DNA of 64,000 nt from Mycobacterium bourgelatii (GCF_010723575.1 NZ_BLKZ01000001.1:1860001-1924000), one strand, 5' to 3'. Counted from the first letter of the stretch, positions 28,424 through 37,075 are shown. Notes: generated by a model from the letters alone, not told the origin. Made by a program: numbers and translations.

Positions 28424-30223
28424 GTGAGCTACGACGTGATCATTCGGGATGGCCTGTGGTTCGACGGCACCGGCGCAGCGCCGCAAGTGCGGAACCTGGG
28501 TATCCGCGACGGCGTGGTGGCCACCGTGTCGGTCAAGCCGCTTGACGAAACCGGTTGCCCGGAGGTGATCGACGCGGCGGGGAAGTGGGTCGTGCCCGGT
28601 TTCATCGATGTGCACACCCACTACGACGCCGAGATCCTGCTCGACCCCGGCCTGCGGGAGTCGGTGCGCCACGGCGTCACCACCGTCCTGTTGGGCAACT
28701 GCTCGCTGTCGACGGTCTACGCCGACACCGAAGATGCCGCCGACCTGTTCAGCCGGGTGGAAGCGGTGCCGCGCAAATTCGTTCTTGGCGCACTGGCGAA
28801 CGCCAAAACGTGGTCGACGGCCGCCGAATACATCGAAGCGATCGACGCCCTGCCGTTGGGCCCCAATGTCAGTTCCCTACTTGGTCATTCGGACTTGCGC
28901 ACCGCGGTGTTAGGACTGGAGCGCGCCACCGACGACACCGTGCGGCCCACCGAAGCCGAGCTGGCGAAGATGGAGAAACTGCTCGAAGAGGCGCTCGACG
29001 CCGGCATGCTCGGCATGTCCGGGATGGACGCGGCGATCGACAAGCTCGACGGCGACCGTTTCCGGTCGCGCGCCCTGCCGTCGACCTTCGCGACGTGGCG
29101 GGAACGGCGCCGGTTGATCAACGTGTTGCGCAAGCGCCGTCGGATGCTGCAGAGCGCACCCGACGTCGACAGCCCGACTTCGGCACTGATGTTCTTCTTG
29201 ACCAGCAGCCGGATTCTGAACCGCCGCAAGGGGGTTCGGATGAGCATGCTGGTGTCGGCCGACGCCAAGTCAATGCCGCTGGCGGTCCACGTCTTCGGAC
29301 GCGGCACCCGTCTGCTCAACAAGCTGCTAGGCGCCAGTGTGCGGTTCCAGCATCTTCCGGTTCCGTTCGAGCTGTACTCCGACGGCATCGACCTACCGGT
29401 CTTCGAAGAGTTCGGTGCGGGAACAGCGGCGTTGCATCTGCGCGACGAGATCGAGCGCAACGAGTTGCTGGCCGACGAGTCCTACCGGCGTTGGTTCCGC
29501 CGGGAATTCGACCGCAAGAAGCTGGGGCCGTCGCTGTGGCATCGCGACTTCCACGACGCGGTGATCGTTGAGTGCCCCGATAAGTCGTTGATTGGCAAGA
29601 GCTTTGGGGCCATCGCCGACGAGCGCGGCTTGCATCCGCTGGACACTTTCCTCGATGTCCTGGTGGAAAACGGCGAGCGCAACGTGCGGTGGACGACCGT
29701 CGTCGGCAACCACCGACCCAGGCAACTCAACAAGCTCGCGGCCGACCCAAGCATCCACATGGGCTTCTCCGACGCCGGAGCACACCTGCGCAACATGGCC
29801 TTCTACAACTACGCCCTGCGGTTGCTGCGGCGCACGCGTGACGCCGACCGCGCCGGCCAGCCGTTCCTGACCGTCGAGCGTGCGGTGCATCGCCTGACCG
29901 GTGAAGTGGCCGAGTGGTTCGGCGTCAACGCAGGCACTTTGCGCCAAGGTGACCGTGCGGACTTCGTGATCGTCGATCCGACTCACCTGGACGACTCGGT
30001 GGACAGCTACCACGAGGAGGAGGTGCCGTTCTACGGCGGCTTGCGGCGCATGGTCAACCGCAACGACGAAACCGTGGTCGCGACGGGTGTCAATGGCGTC
30101 GTGGTGTTCCGCGGTGGCCCGTCTGGCGGTGAATTCCGCGAGGGCTACGGGCAGACCGTGAAGTCCGGCCGTTACCTTCGCGCGGGCGAGCGCGAACAGC
30201 GCGCGCTGAGCCTGTCGGCCTGA
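28424..30223 (+). CDS. N-acyl-D-amino-acid deacylase/amidohydrolase 3 family protein (Rv2913c ortholog)
   Basis: Amidohydrolase of 599 residues resembling D-aminoacylases, which release D-amino acids from N-acyl derivatives. It opens with the small beta domain (YDVIIRDGLWFDGTG), then the metal-binding HxH in FIDVHTHYDAEIL near residue 65, a late Asp motif MGFSDAGAHL near residue 450, and the C-terminal DRADFVIVDP. I chose GTG 28424 because AGGAGG lies 7 nt upstream. The true substrate is unknown. The TetR gene begins 1 nt after its stop, so the two are coupled. Confidence 0.84.
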   Translation: MSYDVIIRDGLWFDGTGAAPQVRNLGIRDGVVATVSVKPLDETGCPEVIDAAGKWVVPGFIDVHTHYDAEILLDPGLRESVRHGVTTVLLGNCSLSTVYADTEDAADLFSRVEAVPRKFVLGALANAKTWSTAAEYIEAIDALPLGPNVSSLLGHSDLRTAVLGLERATDDTVRPTEAELAKMEKLLEEALDAGMLGMSGMDAAIDKLDGDRFRSRALPSTFATWRERRRLINVLRKRRRMLQSAPDVDSPTSALMFFLTSSRILNRRKGVRMSMLVSADAKSMPLAVHVFGRGTRLLNKLLGASVRFQHLPVPFELYSDGIDLPVFEEFGAGTAALHLRDEIERNELLADESYRRWFRREFDRKKLGPSLWHRDFHDAVIVECPDKSLIGKSFGAIADERGLHPLDTFLDVLVENGERNVRWTTVVGNHRPRQLNKLAADPSIHMGFSDAGAHLRNMAFYNYALRLLRRTRDADRAGQPFLTVERAVHRLTGEVAEWFGVNAGTLRQGDRADFVIVDPTHLDDSVDSYHEEEVPFYGGLRRMVNRNDETVVATGVNGVVVFRGGPSGGEFREGYGQTVKSGRYLRAGEREQRALSLSA

Positions 30224-30224
30224 C

Positions 30225-30836
30225 ATGGCCAGGACTCAACAGCAACGCCGCGAAGAAACCGTCGCCAGGCTGCTTCAGGCGTCCATCGACACGATCATCG
30301 AATTTGGCTACGCGCGGGCGTCGGCCGCGGTGGTCACCAAGCGCGCGGGCGTCTCGGTCGGGGCGTTGTTCCGCCACTTCGAGACGATGGGTGACTTCAT
30401 GGCCGCCACGGCGTCCGAAGTGTTACGCCGCCAGATAGAGACGTTCACCAAGCAGATCACCGAAATACCGGCCGACAAGCCGGCGCTGGAAGCGGCACTG
30501 GCCATCCTGCGTGACATCACCGCCGGCCCCGTCAACGCGGTGCTCTACGAGCTGATGATGGCCGCGCGCACCGACGAAAAGCTCAAAGCCACTCTGCAAC
30601 AAGAACTTTTCCAGTATCGGGCGAAGATGTACGACGCCGCCAAGGCGATGCCTGGGACCGAAAGCATCCCCGAGGACACGCTTCCGGTGCTGGTGACGTT
30701 GCTGACCAACGTCTTCGACGGCGCCGCCGTCGTGGAGGGTGTGCTGCCGCAGCCGGACATCGCCGAGCGCAGGATCCCGGTGTTGACCACGCTGCTCACC
30801 GCCGCGTGGCCAAGGACCGGCGACGAGGGCGATTAG
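30225..30836 (+). CDS. TetR family transcriptional regulator (Rv2912c ortholog)
   Basis: TetR-type repressor of 203 residues. The N-terminal helix-turn-helix is ASAAVVTKRAGVSVGALFRHF (about residues 27-48); the C-terminal ligand domain is unassigned. It starts right after the amidohydrolase gene, suggesting it may control that operon. Its end overlaps the convergent dacB2 by 4 nt. Confidence 0.88.
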   Translation: MARTQQQRREETVARLLQASIDTIIEFGYARASAAVVTKRAGVSVGALFRHFETMGDFMAATASEVLRRQIETFTKQITEIPADKPALEAALAILRDITAGPVNAVLYELMMAARTDEKLKATLQQELFQYRAKMYDAAKAMPGTESIPEDTLPVLVTLLTNVFDGAAVVEGVLPQPDIAERRIPVLTTLLTAAWPRTGDEGD

Positions 30837-31711
30837 AGGACGCCGATGCTGGCCTGTGGGCTCTGCGCGAATCCCCAGTCGAACAGGTTCGCGGCCTGGT
30901 CCCAGTAGGTGGGCCCGCCTTCTTTCACCAGTCCGTACATCATGGCGATCACCAGCCGGCGGCCACCGCGGGAAGCGGCACCGACGAACGTCTTGCGTGC
31001 GGCCTGGGTGTAGCCCGTCTTGCCGCCGATCGCCCCGGGATACCGGTGCAGCAGCTCATCCTGGTTGACGATCACATGGTCGCCCCCTTCGCCGGGGAAC
31101 ACCGCCGATGGTTCGGCGGTGATCTGCGCGAACAGCGGGTTACCCATCGCGGCGCGGAAGATGGCGGCCAGGTCGTGCGCGGTCGAGGCCCCTGGACCGG
31201 TGGGGCCGTCCAGTCCCGAGGGACTGGCCGCGTAGGTGCTCGTCGCTCCCAGTGACGCCGCCTTGGCATTCATCTTGGCGACGGCGGCGTCCTGGCCGCC
31301 CAGCATGTGCGCCAGCGTGTTGGCGGCGTCGTTACCGGAAACCAGCAGCAGGCCGTCGAGCAATTCGCGAGTGGTGTAAGTGTGGCCGGCTTTGACGCCG
31401 ACGCAGTTGCATTCGACCTGGGTGTCGGCGACGTCGGCGACGACGGTGTCGTTCATGTTCAGTTCGTCGAGCACCACGAGGGACAACAGCACCTTGATCG
31501 TGCTCGCGGGCGGGTGGACGGCATCTTGGTCACGCCCGGCGAGCACCTGGCCGCTGTCGAGATCGGCCACGATCCAGGTCTGCGCAGGGCCGTCCGGTAT
31601 CGGCGCGGTGCCCACAGGCTGCACATCGACGTCCGCGTTCGCAACAGGGCTGGCGACGCCGGGCAGGGCGATGGTGAACAACGCCGCGGCTGATGCCATC
31701 AGTTTCCGCAT
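30833..31711 (-). CDS. dacB2: D-alanyl-D-alanine carboxypeptidase DacB2
   Basis: Secreted penicillin-binding D,D-carboxypeptidase (PBP5-like) that trims peptidoglycan stem peptides. It has 292 residues. A signal peptide covers about residues 1-25. The active-site SxxK is in PASTIKVL near residue 69, the SxN motif is LVSGNDAAN, and the KTG motif is IGGKTGYTQAARK near residue 235. ATG 31711 is chosen because it gives the signal peptide directly and agrees with the M. tuberculosis start. TACACT 8 nt upstream is a plausible -10. Confidence 0.94.
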   Translation of the reverse strand: MRKLMASAAALFTIALPGVASPVANADVDVQPVGTAPIPDGPAQTWIVADLDSGQVLAGRDQDAVHPPASTIKVLLSLVVLDELNMNDTVVADVADTQVECNCVGVKAGHTYTTRELLDGLLLVSGNDAANTLAHMLGGQDAAVAKMNAKAASLGATSTYAASPSGLDGPTGPGASTAHDLAAIFRAAMGNPLFAQITAEPSAVFPGEGGDHVIVNQDELLHRYPGAIGGKTGYTQAARKTFVGAASRGGRRLVIAMMYGLVKEGGPTYWDQAANLFDWGFAQSPQASIGVL

Positions 31712-31732
31712 GGGCGCTGAGTGTAACGGCCC

Positions 31733-31744
31733 CACCTATAGGTG
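31733..31744. promoter_or_regulatory. 12-bp perfect palindrome between divergent dacB2 and the SnoaL-like gene
   Basis: CACCTATAGGTG is self-complementary. It lies in the 45-bp gap between the two divergent starts, a position suited to an operator or a two-way promoter element. Confidence 0.45.
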
Positions 31745-31756
31745 TTGAATGCTTGC

Positions 31757-32176
31757 ATGCTCAGCCTGGCCGAAATTTCCGACCGTCTCGAGATCCAGCA
31801 ACTACTCGTCGACTACTCCACGGCAATTGACCAGCGCCGCTTCGACGACCTGGACAAGGTGTTCACGCCGGATGCCTACATCGACTACACGGCATTGGGC
31901 GGAATCGAGGGGCATTACCCCGAGGTCAAGAAGTGGCTTTCGGAAGTACTGCCCAACTTCCCGGTGTATTCGCACATGCTGGGCAACTTCGACGTGCGCA
32001 TCGCCGGCGACACCGCTTCGTCCCGGGTGATCTGCTTCAACCCGATGGTGCTGCCAGGGGAGAAGGACCAGATCCTGTTCTGCGGCCTCTGGTACGACGA
32101 CGAATTCGTCCGCACCCCCGAAGGATGGCGGATGACGCGGCGGGTCGAGAGCAAGACCTTCCAGAAGCTGCTCTAG
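31757..32176 (+). CDS. SnoaL-like/NTF2-fold protein (Rv2910c ortholog)
   Basis: Protein of 139 residues with the SnoaL-like (nuclear transport factor 2) fold seen in polyketide cyclases and steroid isomerase-like proteins. Typical opening: ISDRLEIQQLLVDYSTAIDQRRFDDL, then FTPDAYIDY and a C-terminal WRMTRRVESK strand. I start at ATG 31757 because the protein then begins MLSLAEI, as in M. tuberculosis. No catalytic assignment is possible. Confidence 0.8.
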   Translation: MLSLAEISDRLEIQQLLVDYSTAIDQRRFDDLDKVFTPDAYIDYTALGGIEGHYPEVKKWLSEVLPNFPVYSHMLGNFDVRIAGDTASSRVICFNPMVLPGEKDQILFCGLWYDDEFVRTPEGWRMTRRVESKTFQKLL

Positions 32177-32205
32177 CGGGCGGGATGGTCGCGGCCCGCT
32201 GCGCT

Positions 32206-32352
32206 CGGCGTTGATGCTGCGCTTTTGGCGGAGTCTTCTCGTACTTTTCCGCCCTGGGCGCAGAGTCAATGCGGCCGTCTGGCCCGCCCGGCGTTGATGC
32301 TGCGCTTTGGGCGGGGTCTTCTCGTACTTTTCCGCCAAGGGCGCAGAGTCAA
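32206..32352. repeat. Two hairpin-forming direct repeats (83-bp spacing) upstream of rpsP
   Basis: Units at 32206-32269 and 32289-32352 each begin CGGCGTTGATGCTGCGCTTT and share TCTTCTCGTACTTTTCCGCC and a GGGCGCAGAGTCAA end. Within each unit the left part (TGCGCTTT-GGCGG) is complementary to the right part (CCGCC-GGGCGCA), so each would fold into a hairpin with a TCTTCTCGTACTTT loop. They fill most of the 362-bp gap between the SnoaL-like gene and rpsP, which holds no gene that I can see. Confidence 0.85.
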
Positions 32353-32402
32353 GTGTCGCGACCGCGCTTGCGATCGCTCCGATTTCAGGCTGACGAGGAC
32401 GT

Positions 32403-32429
32403 TCTGGCACAATGGGCGGCTGTCCGCCC
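32403..32429 (+). promoter_or_regulatory. Candidate rpsP promoter with adjacent hairpin
   Basis: TCTGGCACAAT (32403-32413) contains a CACAAT -10-like hexamer and is identical over 11 bp to a site upstream of rplS. It is followed at once by GGGCGG-CTGT-CCGCCC (32414-32429), a perfect 6-bp stem that would lie at the 5' end of the mRNA. Confidence 0.45.
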
Positions 32430-32538
32430 CGCGATCACGATCGCTCGGTGGTCACACACGCGAGGCAAAACCGGAGCCGGGCATCCCGCCCGGATCGCTG
32501 AATTGCAGCGTGACACACACAGGAGAATTCGCTTAACC

Positions 32539-33042
32539 ATGGCTGTAAAGATCAAGCTCACTCGGCTTGGCAAGATCCGCAACCCCCAGTACCGAATCGC
32601 CGTCGCTGACGCGCGCACCCGCCGCGACGGCCGCTCGATCGAGGTCATCGGCCGGTACCACCCGAAGGAAGAGCCGAGCCTCATCGAGATCAACTCCGAG
32701 CGCGCCCAGTACTGGCTGTCCGTGGGTGCCCAGCCCACCGAGCCCGTCTTGAAGCTGCTGAAGATCACCGGTGACTGGCAGAAGTTCAAGGGTCTGCCCG
32801 GCGCCGAGGGCCGGTTGAAGGTCAAGCCCCCCAAGCCCAGCAAGCTGGAGCTGTTCAACGCCGCGCTGGCTGCTGCCGAGGGCGGGCCCACAACTGAGGC
32901 CGCGAAGCCGAAGAAGAAGTCCGGCGGTAAGAAGGCCAAGGCCGACGACTCCGCTCCCGAGGCTGCCGCAGAGTCGGCGGAGGCCCCGGCAGAGGCTGAG
33001 AAGTCTGAGTCGACCGAGTCGGCTGAGTCCAAGGAAAGCTGA
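32539..33042 (+). CDS. rpsP: 30S ribosomal protein S16
   Basis: S16, 167 residues. The conserved core (residues 1-85, AVKIKLTRLGKIRNPQYRIAV at the start) is followed by a long Lys- then Ala/Glu/Ser-rich tail (residues about 115-167), as in other mycobacteria and much longer than E. coli S16. ATG 32539 starts the conserved core; AGGAG lies 13 nt upstream. It leads the rpsP-khpA-rimM-trmD operon. Confidence 0.97.
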   Translation: MAVKIKLTRLGKIRNPQYRIAVADARTRRDGRSIEVIGRYHPKEEPSLIEINSERAQYWLSVGAQPTEPVLKLLKITGDWQKFKGLPGAEGRLKVKPPKPSKLELFNAALAAAEGGPTTEAAKPKKKSGGKKAKADDSAPEAAAESAEAPAEAEKSESTESAESKES

Positions 33043-33050
33043 CGCGGGCC

Positions 33051-33293
33051 ATGAGCACCGTCGTTGTAGACGCCGTTGAGCATCTGGTCCGCGGAATCGT
33101 GGACAACCCTGACGATGTGCGGGTGGATCTGGTGACGAGCCGCCGGGGGCGCACGGTCGAAGTTCACGTGCACCCGGATGACTTGGGCAAGGTGATCGGG
33201 CGCGGCGGACGTACCGCGACCGCGTTGCGCACGTTGGTCGCCGGCATCGGCGGCCGCGGTATCCGCGTCGACGTGGTGGACACCGACCAATAA
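33051..33293 (+). CDS. khpA: KH-domain RNA-binding protein KhpA
   Basis: Single KH-domain protein of 80 residues (Rv2908c ortholog). The GxxG RNA-binding loop is in KVIGRGGRTATALR. KhpA homologs bind RNA, often with KhpB, and affect cell division and translation in Gram-positives. It lies 8 bp after rpsP in the usual S16 operon. Confidence 0.9.
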   Translation: MSTVVVDAVEHLVRGIVDNPDDVRVDLVTSRRGRTVEVHVHPDDLGKVIGRGGRTATALRTLVAGIGGRGIRVDVVDTDQ

Positions 33294-33318
33294 CGACATC
33301 CTTGCTCGTGGAGCACCC

Positions 33319-33858
33319 ATGGAGCTGGTAGTCGGGCGCGTGGTGAAGGCGCACGGCGTCACCGGCGAGGTCGTCGTCGAGGTACGCACCGACGACCCGG
33401 ACTCGCGGTTCGCGCCGGGCACCAGGCTGCGCGCCAAAAAGGGCCGCAACGCCCGCGGCGGTCCGGCGGAGGAGCGGAGTTATGTCGTCGACAGCGCCCG
33501 CGACCACGGTGCACGGCTGTTGGTGCGATTGGCCGGAGTAACCGACCGGGACACCGCGGATGCATTGCGTGGCAGCCTGTTCGTCATCGATTCCGGCGAG
33601 CTGCCGCCCATCGACGAACCTGACACTTACTACGACCACCAGCTCGAGGGCCTGCGGGTGCGCACGGTGGCGGGGGAGGACATCGGCGTCGTCGCCGAGG
33701 TGTTGCACACCGCAGCCGGCGAATTGCTGTCGGTCCGACGTCCAGACGGAGGCCCAGAAGTCTTGGTGCCCTTCGTCGGTGCGATTGTCACATCGGTGTC
33801 GCTTGACGAGGGCACGCTCGAGATCGACCCGCCCGACGGTCTGCTGGACCTGGGTTAG
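33319..33858 (+). CDS. rimM: 16S rRNA processing protein RimM
   Basis: Ribosome maturation factor of 179 residues that assists 30S head assembly and binds S19. The N-terminal RimM domain has VGRVVKAHGVTGEVVVE; the C-terminal PRC-barrel (about residues 100-178) has YYDHQLEGL and VLVPFVGAIV. It lies between khpA and trmD. Confidence 0.96.
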   Translation: MELVVGRVVKAHGVTGEVVVEVRTDDPDSRFAPGTRLRAKKGRNARGGPAEERSYVVDSARDHGARLLVRLAGVTDRDTADALRGSLFVIDSGELPPIDEPDTYYDHQLEGLRVRTVAGEDIGVVAEVLHTAAGELLSVRRPDGGPEVLVPFVGAIVTSVSLDEGTLEIDPPDGLLDLG

Positions 33859-33870
33859 CCAGGTGGCGCC

Positions 33871-34581
33871 ATGAGGATCGACGTCGTCACCATTTTCCCG
33901 GCATGCCTGGATCCGCTGCGACAGTCATTGCCGGGCAAGGCAATTGCGTCTGGGGTGGTCGACCTGCGGGTGCACAACCTGCGGGATTGGACGCACGATG
34001 TGCACCATTCGGTGGACGACGCTCCGTACGGGGGTGGCCCGGGGATGGTGATGAGGGCGCCGGTGTGGGGCGAAGCGCTCGACGAAATCTGTTCCGACGA
34101 AACGCTGTTGATCGTTCCGACCCCTTCCGGTGTGTTGTTCAACCAGTCCACGGCGCAGCGGTGGAGCGGCGAGTCGCACCTGGTGTTTGCCTGCGGGCGT
34201 TACGAGGGCATCGATCAGCGGGTCGTCGAGGATGCCGCACGCCGGATGCGCGTCGAGGAGGTCTCGATCGGCGACTACGTGTTGCCCGGCGGCGAGTCGG
34301 CTGCGGTGGTGATGATCGAGGCAGTGGTGCGGTTGTTGGTCGGAGTGCTGGGCAATCCCGCGTCGCTAGAAGATGATTCGCATTCTCCGGGCCTGGATCG
34401 GCTGTTGGAAGGGCCCACCTACACCCGGCCCACGAGTTGGCGTGGGCTCGACGTTCCGGAGATCCTGCTGTCCGGCGACCATGCCAAAATCGCCGCCTGG
34501 CGTCGGGAGGTTTCGCTGCAACGCACCCGGGAACGTCGGCCGGATCTGCTCAGATCCGACCCTTCGGAAAAATCGTCTTGA
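33871..34581 (+). CDS. trmD: tRNA (guanine-N1)-methyltransferase TrmD
   Basis: SPOUT-class enzyme that makes m1G37 in tRNA using S-adenosylmethionine. It has 236 residues. The knot region has ACGRYEGIDQRV near residue 108 and SIGDYVLPGGESAA near residue 130; DDAPYGGGPGMVM is near residue 49. Its last 32 bp overlap the convergent lppW gene. Confidence 0.97.
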   Translation: MRIDVVTIFPACLDPLRQSLPGKAIASGVVDLRVHNLRDWTHDVHHSVDDAPYGGGPGMVMRAPVWGEALDEICSDETLLIVPTPSGVLFNQSTAQRWSGESHLVFACGRYEGIDQRVVEDAARRMRVEEVSIGDYVLPGGESAAVVMIEAVVRLLVGVLGNPASLEDDSHSPGLDRLLEGPTYTRPTSWRGLDVPEILLSGDHAKIAAWRREVSLQRTRERRPDLLRSDPSEKSS

Positions 34582-35494
34582 CGGCGTCGGTGATCGTCGC
34601 GCGCGCCGTGGCTTCGTCAGAGGGCTGCAGCGATTCGATGACCATGATGTAGCGGCGGTCCGATCCGATCACTCCGGTGGACAGGTGCATCCAGTCCGCC
34701 CCGATGCAGCACATCCAACCCTGCTTGACCGCGACCGGTTCGGCGTACAGGCCGTCGGGGATGCCGAAGCGCTGCGGGTAGCCGTCGACGCCCAGCGGGG
34801 TGGACCGGGCCAAGTTGTTGATGATGATGCCCGCGCGCTCCAATGGCAGTCCGCCAGATCCGTCCAGCAGCATCTCGTAGTAGCGGATCAGGTCAGTTGC
34901 CGAGCTCACGGTGTTCCACCAGCGCCCGTCGCTGGGCGGCGCGGTAGATGTCAGGCCGTAGCGGGCCGCGATCGAAGTGATGATGGCGTCGCCGCCGTCC
35001 TGGCCCCAGAAACGTTCGGCCGCGCCGTCGTCGGACGACCGCAACATGATGTCCAACGCCTGGTGATCGTCTGCGGACAGCGCGAGCTTGCCCTGATGTT
35101 CCTGCAAAAGCAGATAGTCGGCGATGAAAAGCTTGGCTACCGACGCGGTGGCGATGATGTGGGTACTGCCGTTGGACACGAGCTGGTGGGTGGCGCGATC
35201 GAGGACGGCGACCGTCAGCTTGGCGCCACGGGCCAATGCCTCGTCGGTCGCCTGCTGCATGCGCTCTTGTACGCCGTTCAAACCGGTGCTCATCAGCGCC
35301 TCCACCGGGCCGGGCGGTGTGATGGTGCGCAGCAGCAGCTCGAACACCTGCGGCGCCGGTTGCGAATCTTGTTGCGACACGCGGCGCTCGGACGGATTGT
35401 TCGCCTTCGCCTGTACCTTCGCCTCGCACCCCGCGACAACCACCAACGTGACCGCTGCCAGAGCGGTGAGCCACGTCAGCGGCCGGTTTCGCAT
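34550..35494 (-). CDS. lppW: Lipoprotein LppW, serine beta-lactamase-like fold
   Basis: Lipoprotein of 314 residues. The signal peptide ends with the lipobox VVAGC (Cys near residue 22). The mature part has SVAK (SxxK) in ATASVAKLFIAD near residue 118, SSDDGAAERFW near residue 155 and a late VKQGW, the order seen in class A beta-lactamase/PBP-like proteins. Whether it hydrolyses anything is unknown. ATG 35494 gives the signal peptide at once; longer in-frame starts add unconserved residues. Confidence 0.85.
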   Translation of the reverse strand: MRNRPLTWLTALAAVTLVVVAGCEAKVQAKANNPSERRVSQQDSQPAPQVFELLLRTITPPGPVEALMSTGLNGVQERMQQATDEALARGAKLTVAVLDRATHQLVSNGSTHIIATASVAKLFIADYLLLQEHQGKLALSADDHQALDIMLRSSDDGAAERFWGQDGGDAIITSIAARYGLTSTAPPSDGRWWNTVSSATDLIRYYEMLLDGSGGLPLERAGIIINNLARSTPLGVDGYPQRFGIPDGLYAEPVAVKQGWMCCIGADWMHLSTGVIGSDRRYIMVIESLQPSDEATARATITDAVKTIFPKGRI

Positions 35495-35611
35495 CTCACT
35501 CCTTCTGGCTCCGCACCCCGGTTTGGGACACCTCATATGTACCATCTACCGGCACTTTCAGCCGGGCGGGAATGATTCCGATTTCATGTGATTTTCACTG
35601 CATGCGAACCA

Positions 35612-35622
35612 TCTGGCACAAT
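35612..35622 (+). promoter_or_regulatory. Candidate rplS promoter element
   Basis: TCTGGCACAAT again, as upstream of rpsP. CACAAT is preceded by TTCACT with 17-bp spacing. A leader of about 150 nt would follow before rplS; it is rich in possible pairings. Confidence 0.45.
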
Positions 35623-35774
35623 TGACCAGTTGTCTCCAGCGGCTCTCGCCCCACAGGGCCGGTTCCCGCCTGCTGCGAGACGCAACGAGAAGCCCGAAAC
35701 CCATCGGCTCGATGACCGCCACACGCTCGCGTGCGGGCGGTTTGTCAGGCCGCCAACCCGAGGAAGTGTGTCCG

Positions 35775-36116
35775 ATGAACAGGCTGGACTTCGTCGATAA
35801 GGCGTCGCTGCGCGACGACATCCCGGCCTTCAGTCCGGGCGACACGATCAACGTGCACGTCAAAGTGATCGAAGGCGCCAAGGAACGTATCCAGGTCTTC
35901 AAGGGCGTGGTGATCCGCCGGTCCGGCGGAGGCGTCCGCGAGACCTTCACCGTCCGCAAGGAAAGCTACGGCGTCGGCGTCGAACGCACCTTCCCGGTGC
36001 ATTCGCCGAACATTGACCACATCGAGGTCATCACCCGCGGCGACGTGCGTCGCGCCAAGCTGTACTACTTGCGTGAACTCCGTGGCAAGAAGGCCAAGAT
36101 CAAGGAAAAGCGCTGA
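35775..36116 (+). CDS. rplS: 50S ribosomal protein L19
   Basis: L19, 113 residues, at the 30S-50S interface. Typical motifs: FSPGDTINVHVKVIEG and GVGVERTFPVHSPNIDHIEV. AGGAAG precedes ATG 35775 by 8 nt, which fixes the start. Confidence 0.97.
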   Translation: MNRLDFVDKASLRDDIPAFSPGDTINVHVKVIEGAKERIQVFKGVVIRRSGGGVRETFTVRKESYGVGVERTFPVHSPNIDHIEVITRGDVRRAKLYYLRELRGKKAKIKEKR

Positions 36117-36155
36117 CCGCGAGCGGCCCTGGCCAGGGGACACCGACCGTGCTAA

Positions 36156-36161
36156 TACGCT
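36156..36161 (+). promoter_or_regulatory. Predicted -10 hexamer for leaderless lepB mRNA
   Basis: TACGCT ends 6 nt before the GTG start of lepB. It lies in the 51-bp gap after rplS. Confidence 0.4.
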
Positions 36162-36167
36162 GACCTC

Positions 36168-37073
36168 GTGACCGAAACCACCGACTCCCCATCGGAGCGC
36201 CGGCCCGGCGAGTCCGAGCCAGCGGACGAGGCCGGCACGGAAGGCAAGGAAGGCAAGGTCGAGGAGCCTTCGGTCGAAGCGGCCAAGAACGACACGAAAG
36301 ACGAGTCGAAGCCGCAGAAGTCGAAGCTACGTGAATTCGCGACGCTGACGGCCATCGCGCTGGTGTTGTACTACGTCATGCTGACGTTCGTCGCGCGTCC
36401 CTACCTGATCCCGTCGGAGTCGATGGAACCCACGCTGCACGGGTGCTCGACGTGTGTCGGTGACCGCATCATGGTCGACAAGCTCACCTACCGCTTCAGC
36501 TCGCCCAAGCCCGGTGACGTGATCGTCTTCAAAGGTCCGCCGTCGTGGAACCTTGGCTACCACTCGATTCGCTCAAAGAACCCCGCGGTGCGCTGGGTGC
36601 AGAACGTACTGTCGGTGATCGGCTTTGTCCCACCCGACGAGAACGACTTGGTGAAGCGTGTCATCGCGGTCGGCGGGCAGACGGTGCAGTGCCGGGCTGA
36701 CACCGGCCTGACGGTCGACGGGAAGCCGGTCAAGGAGCCGTACTTGGATCGGGCCACCATCGGCGACCATGGTCTTGACCGCGGCGGTAACCCGGACGCG
36801 TTGCTCTGTCAGTACATGGGCCGCGACTGGGGACCCGTAGTCGTCCCGTCTGGGCGGCTATGGGTGATGGGTGACAACCGAAGCCATTCATCAGATTCCC
36901 GCGCCCATTGCGTCACTTCGCCGACAGACACACTGGCGCACGTCTTGTGCACAGGTGATCCGGAGTCGGGCACCGTGCCGGTGGACAACGTCATCGGCAA
37001 GGCCAGGTTCATCGTGTGGCCGCCGTCGCGCTGGGGTGGTGTATCCGCGATCAACCCGCAGCAGGGTCAGTAG
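36168..37073 (+). CDS. lepB: Signal peptidase I
   Basis: Type I signal peptidase of 301 residues that removes signal peptides of secreted proteins. A charged N-terminal tail (residues 1-55) leads to a membrane helix (about 60-78). The catalytic Ser is in PSESMEPTL near residue 86, and the general-base Lys is in VKRVIAVGGQTV near residue 164. Box E (GDNRSHSSDSR) is near residue 235. It starts with GTG. Confidence 0.96.
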   Translation: MTETTDSPSERRPGESEPADEAGTEGKEGKVEEPSVEAAKNDTKDESKPQKSKLREFATLTAIALVLYYVMLTFVARPYLIPSESMEPTLHGCSTCVGDRIMVDKLTYRFSSPKPGDVIVFKGPPSWNLGYHSIRSKNPAVRWVQNVLSVIGFVPPDENDLVKRVIAVGGQTVQCRADTGLTVDGKPVKEPYLDRATIGDHGLDRGGNPDALLCQYMGRDWGPVVVPSGRLWVMGDNRSHSSDSRAHCVTSPTDTLAHVLCTGDPESGTVPVDNVIGKARFIVWPPSRWGGVSAINPQQGQ

Positions 37074-37075
37074 CC

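Noticed and set aside
32206..32352. CRISPR-like array
   Set aside because: There are only two units, each self-complementary over its whole length, with a single unrelated spacer and no cas genes.
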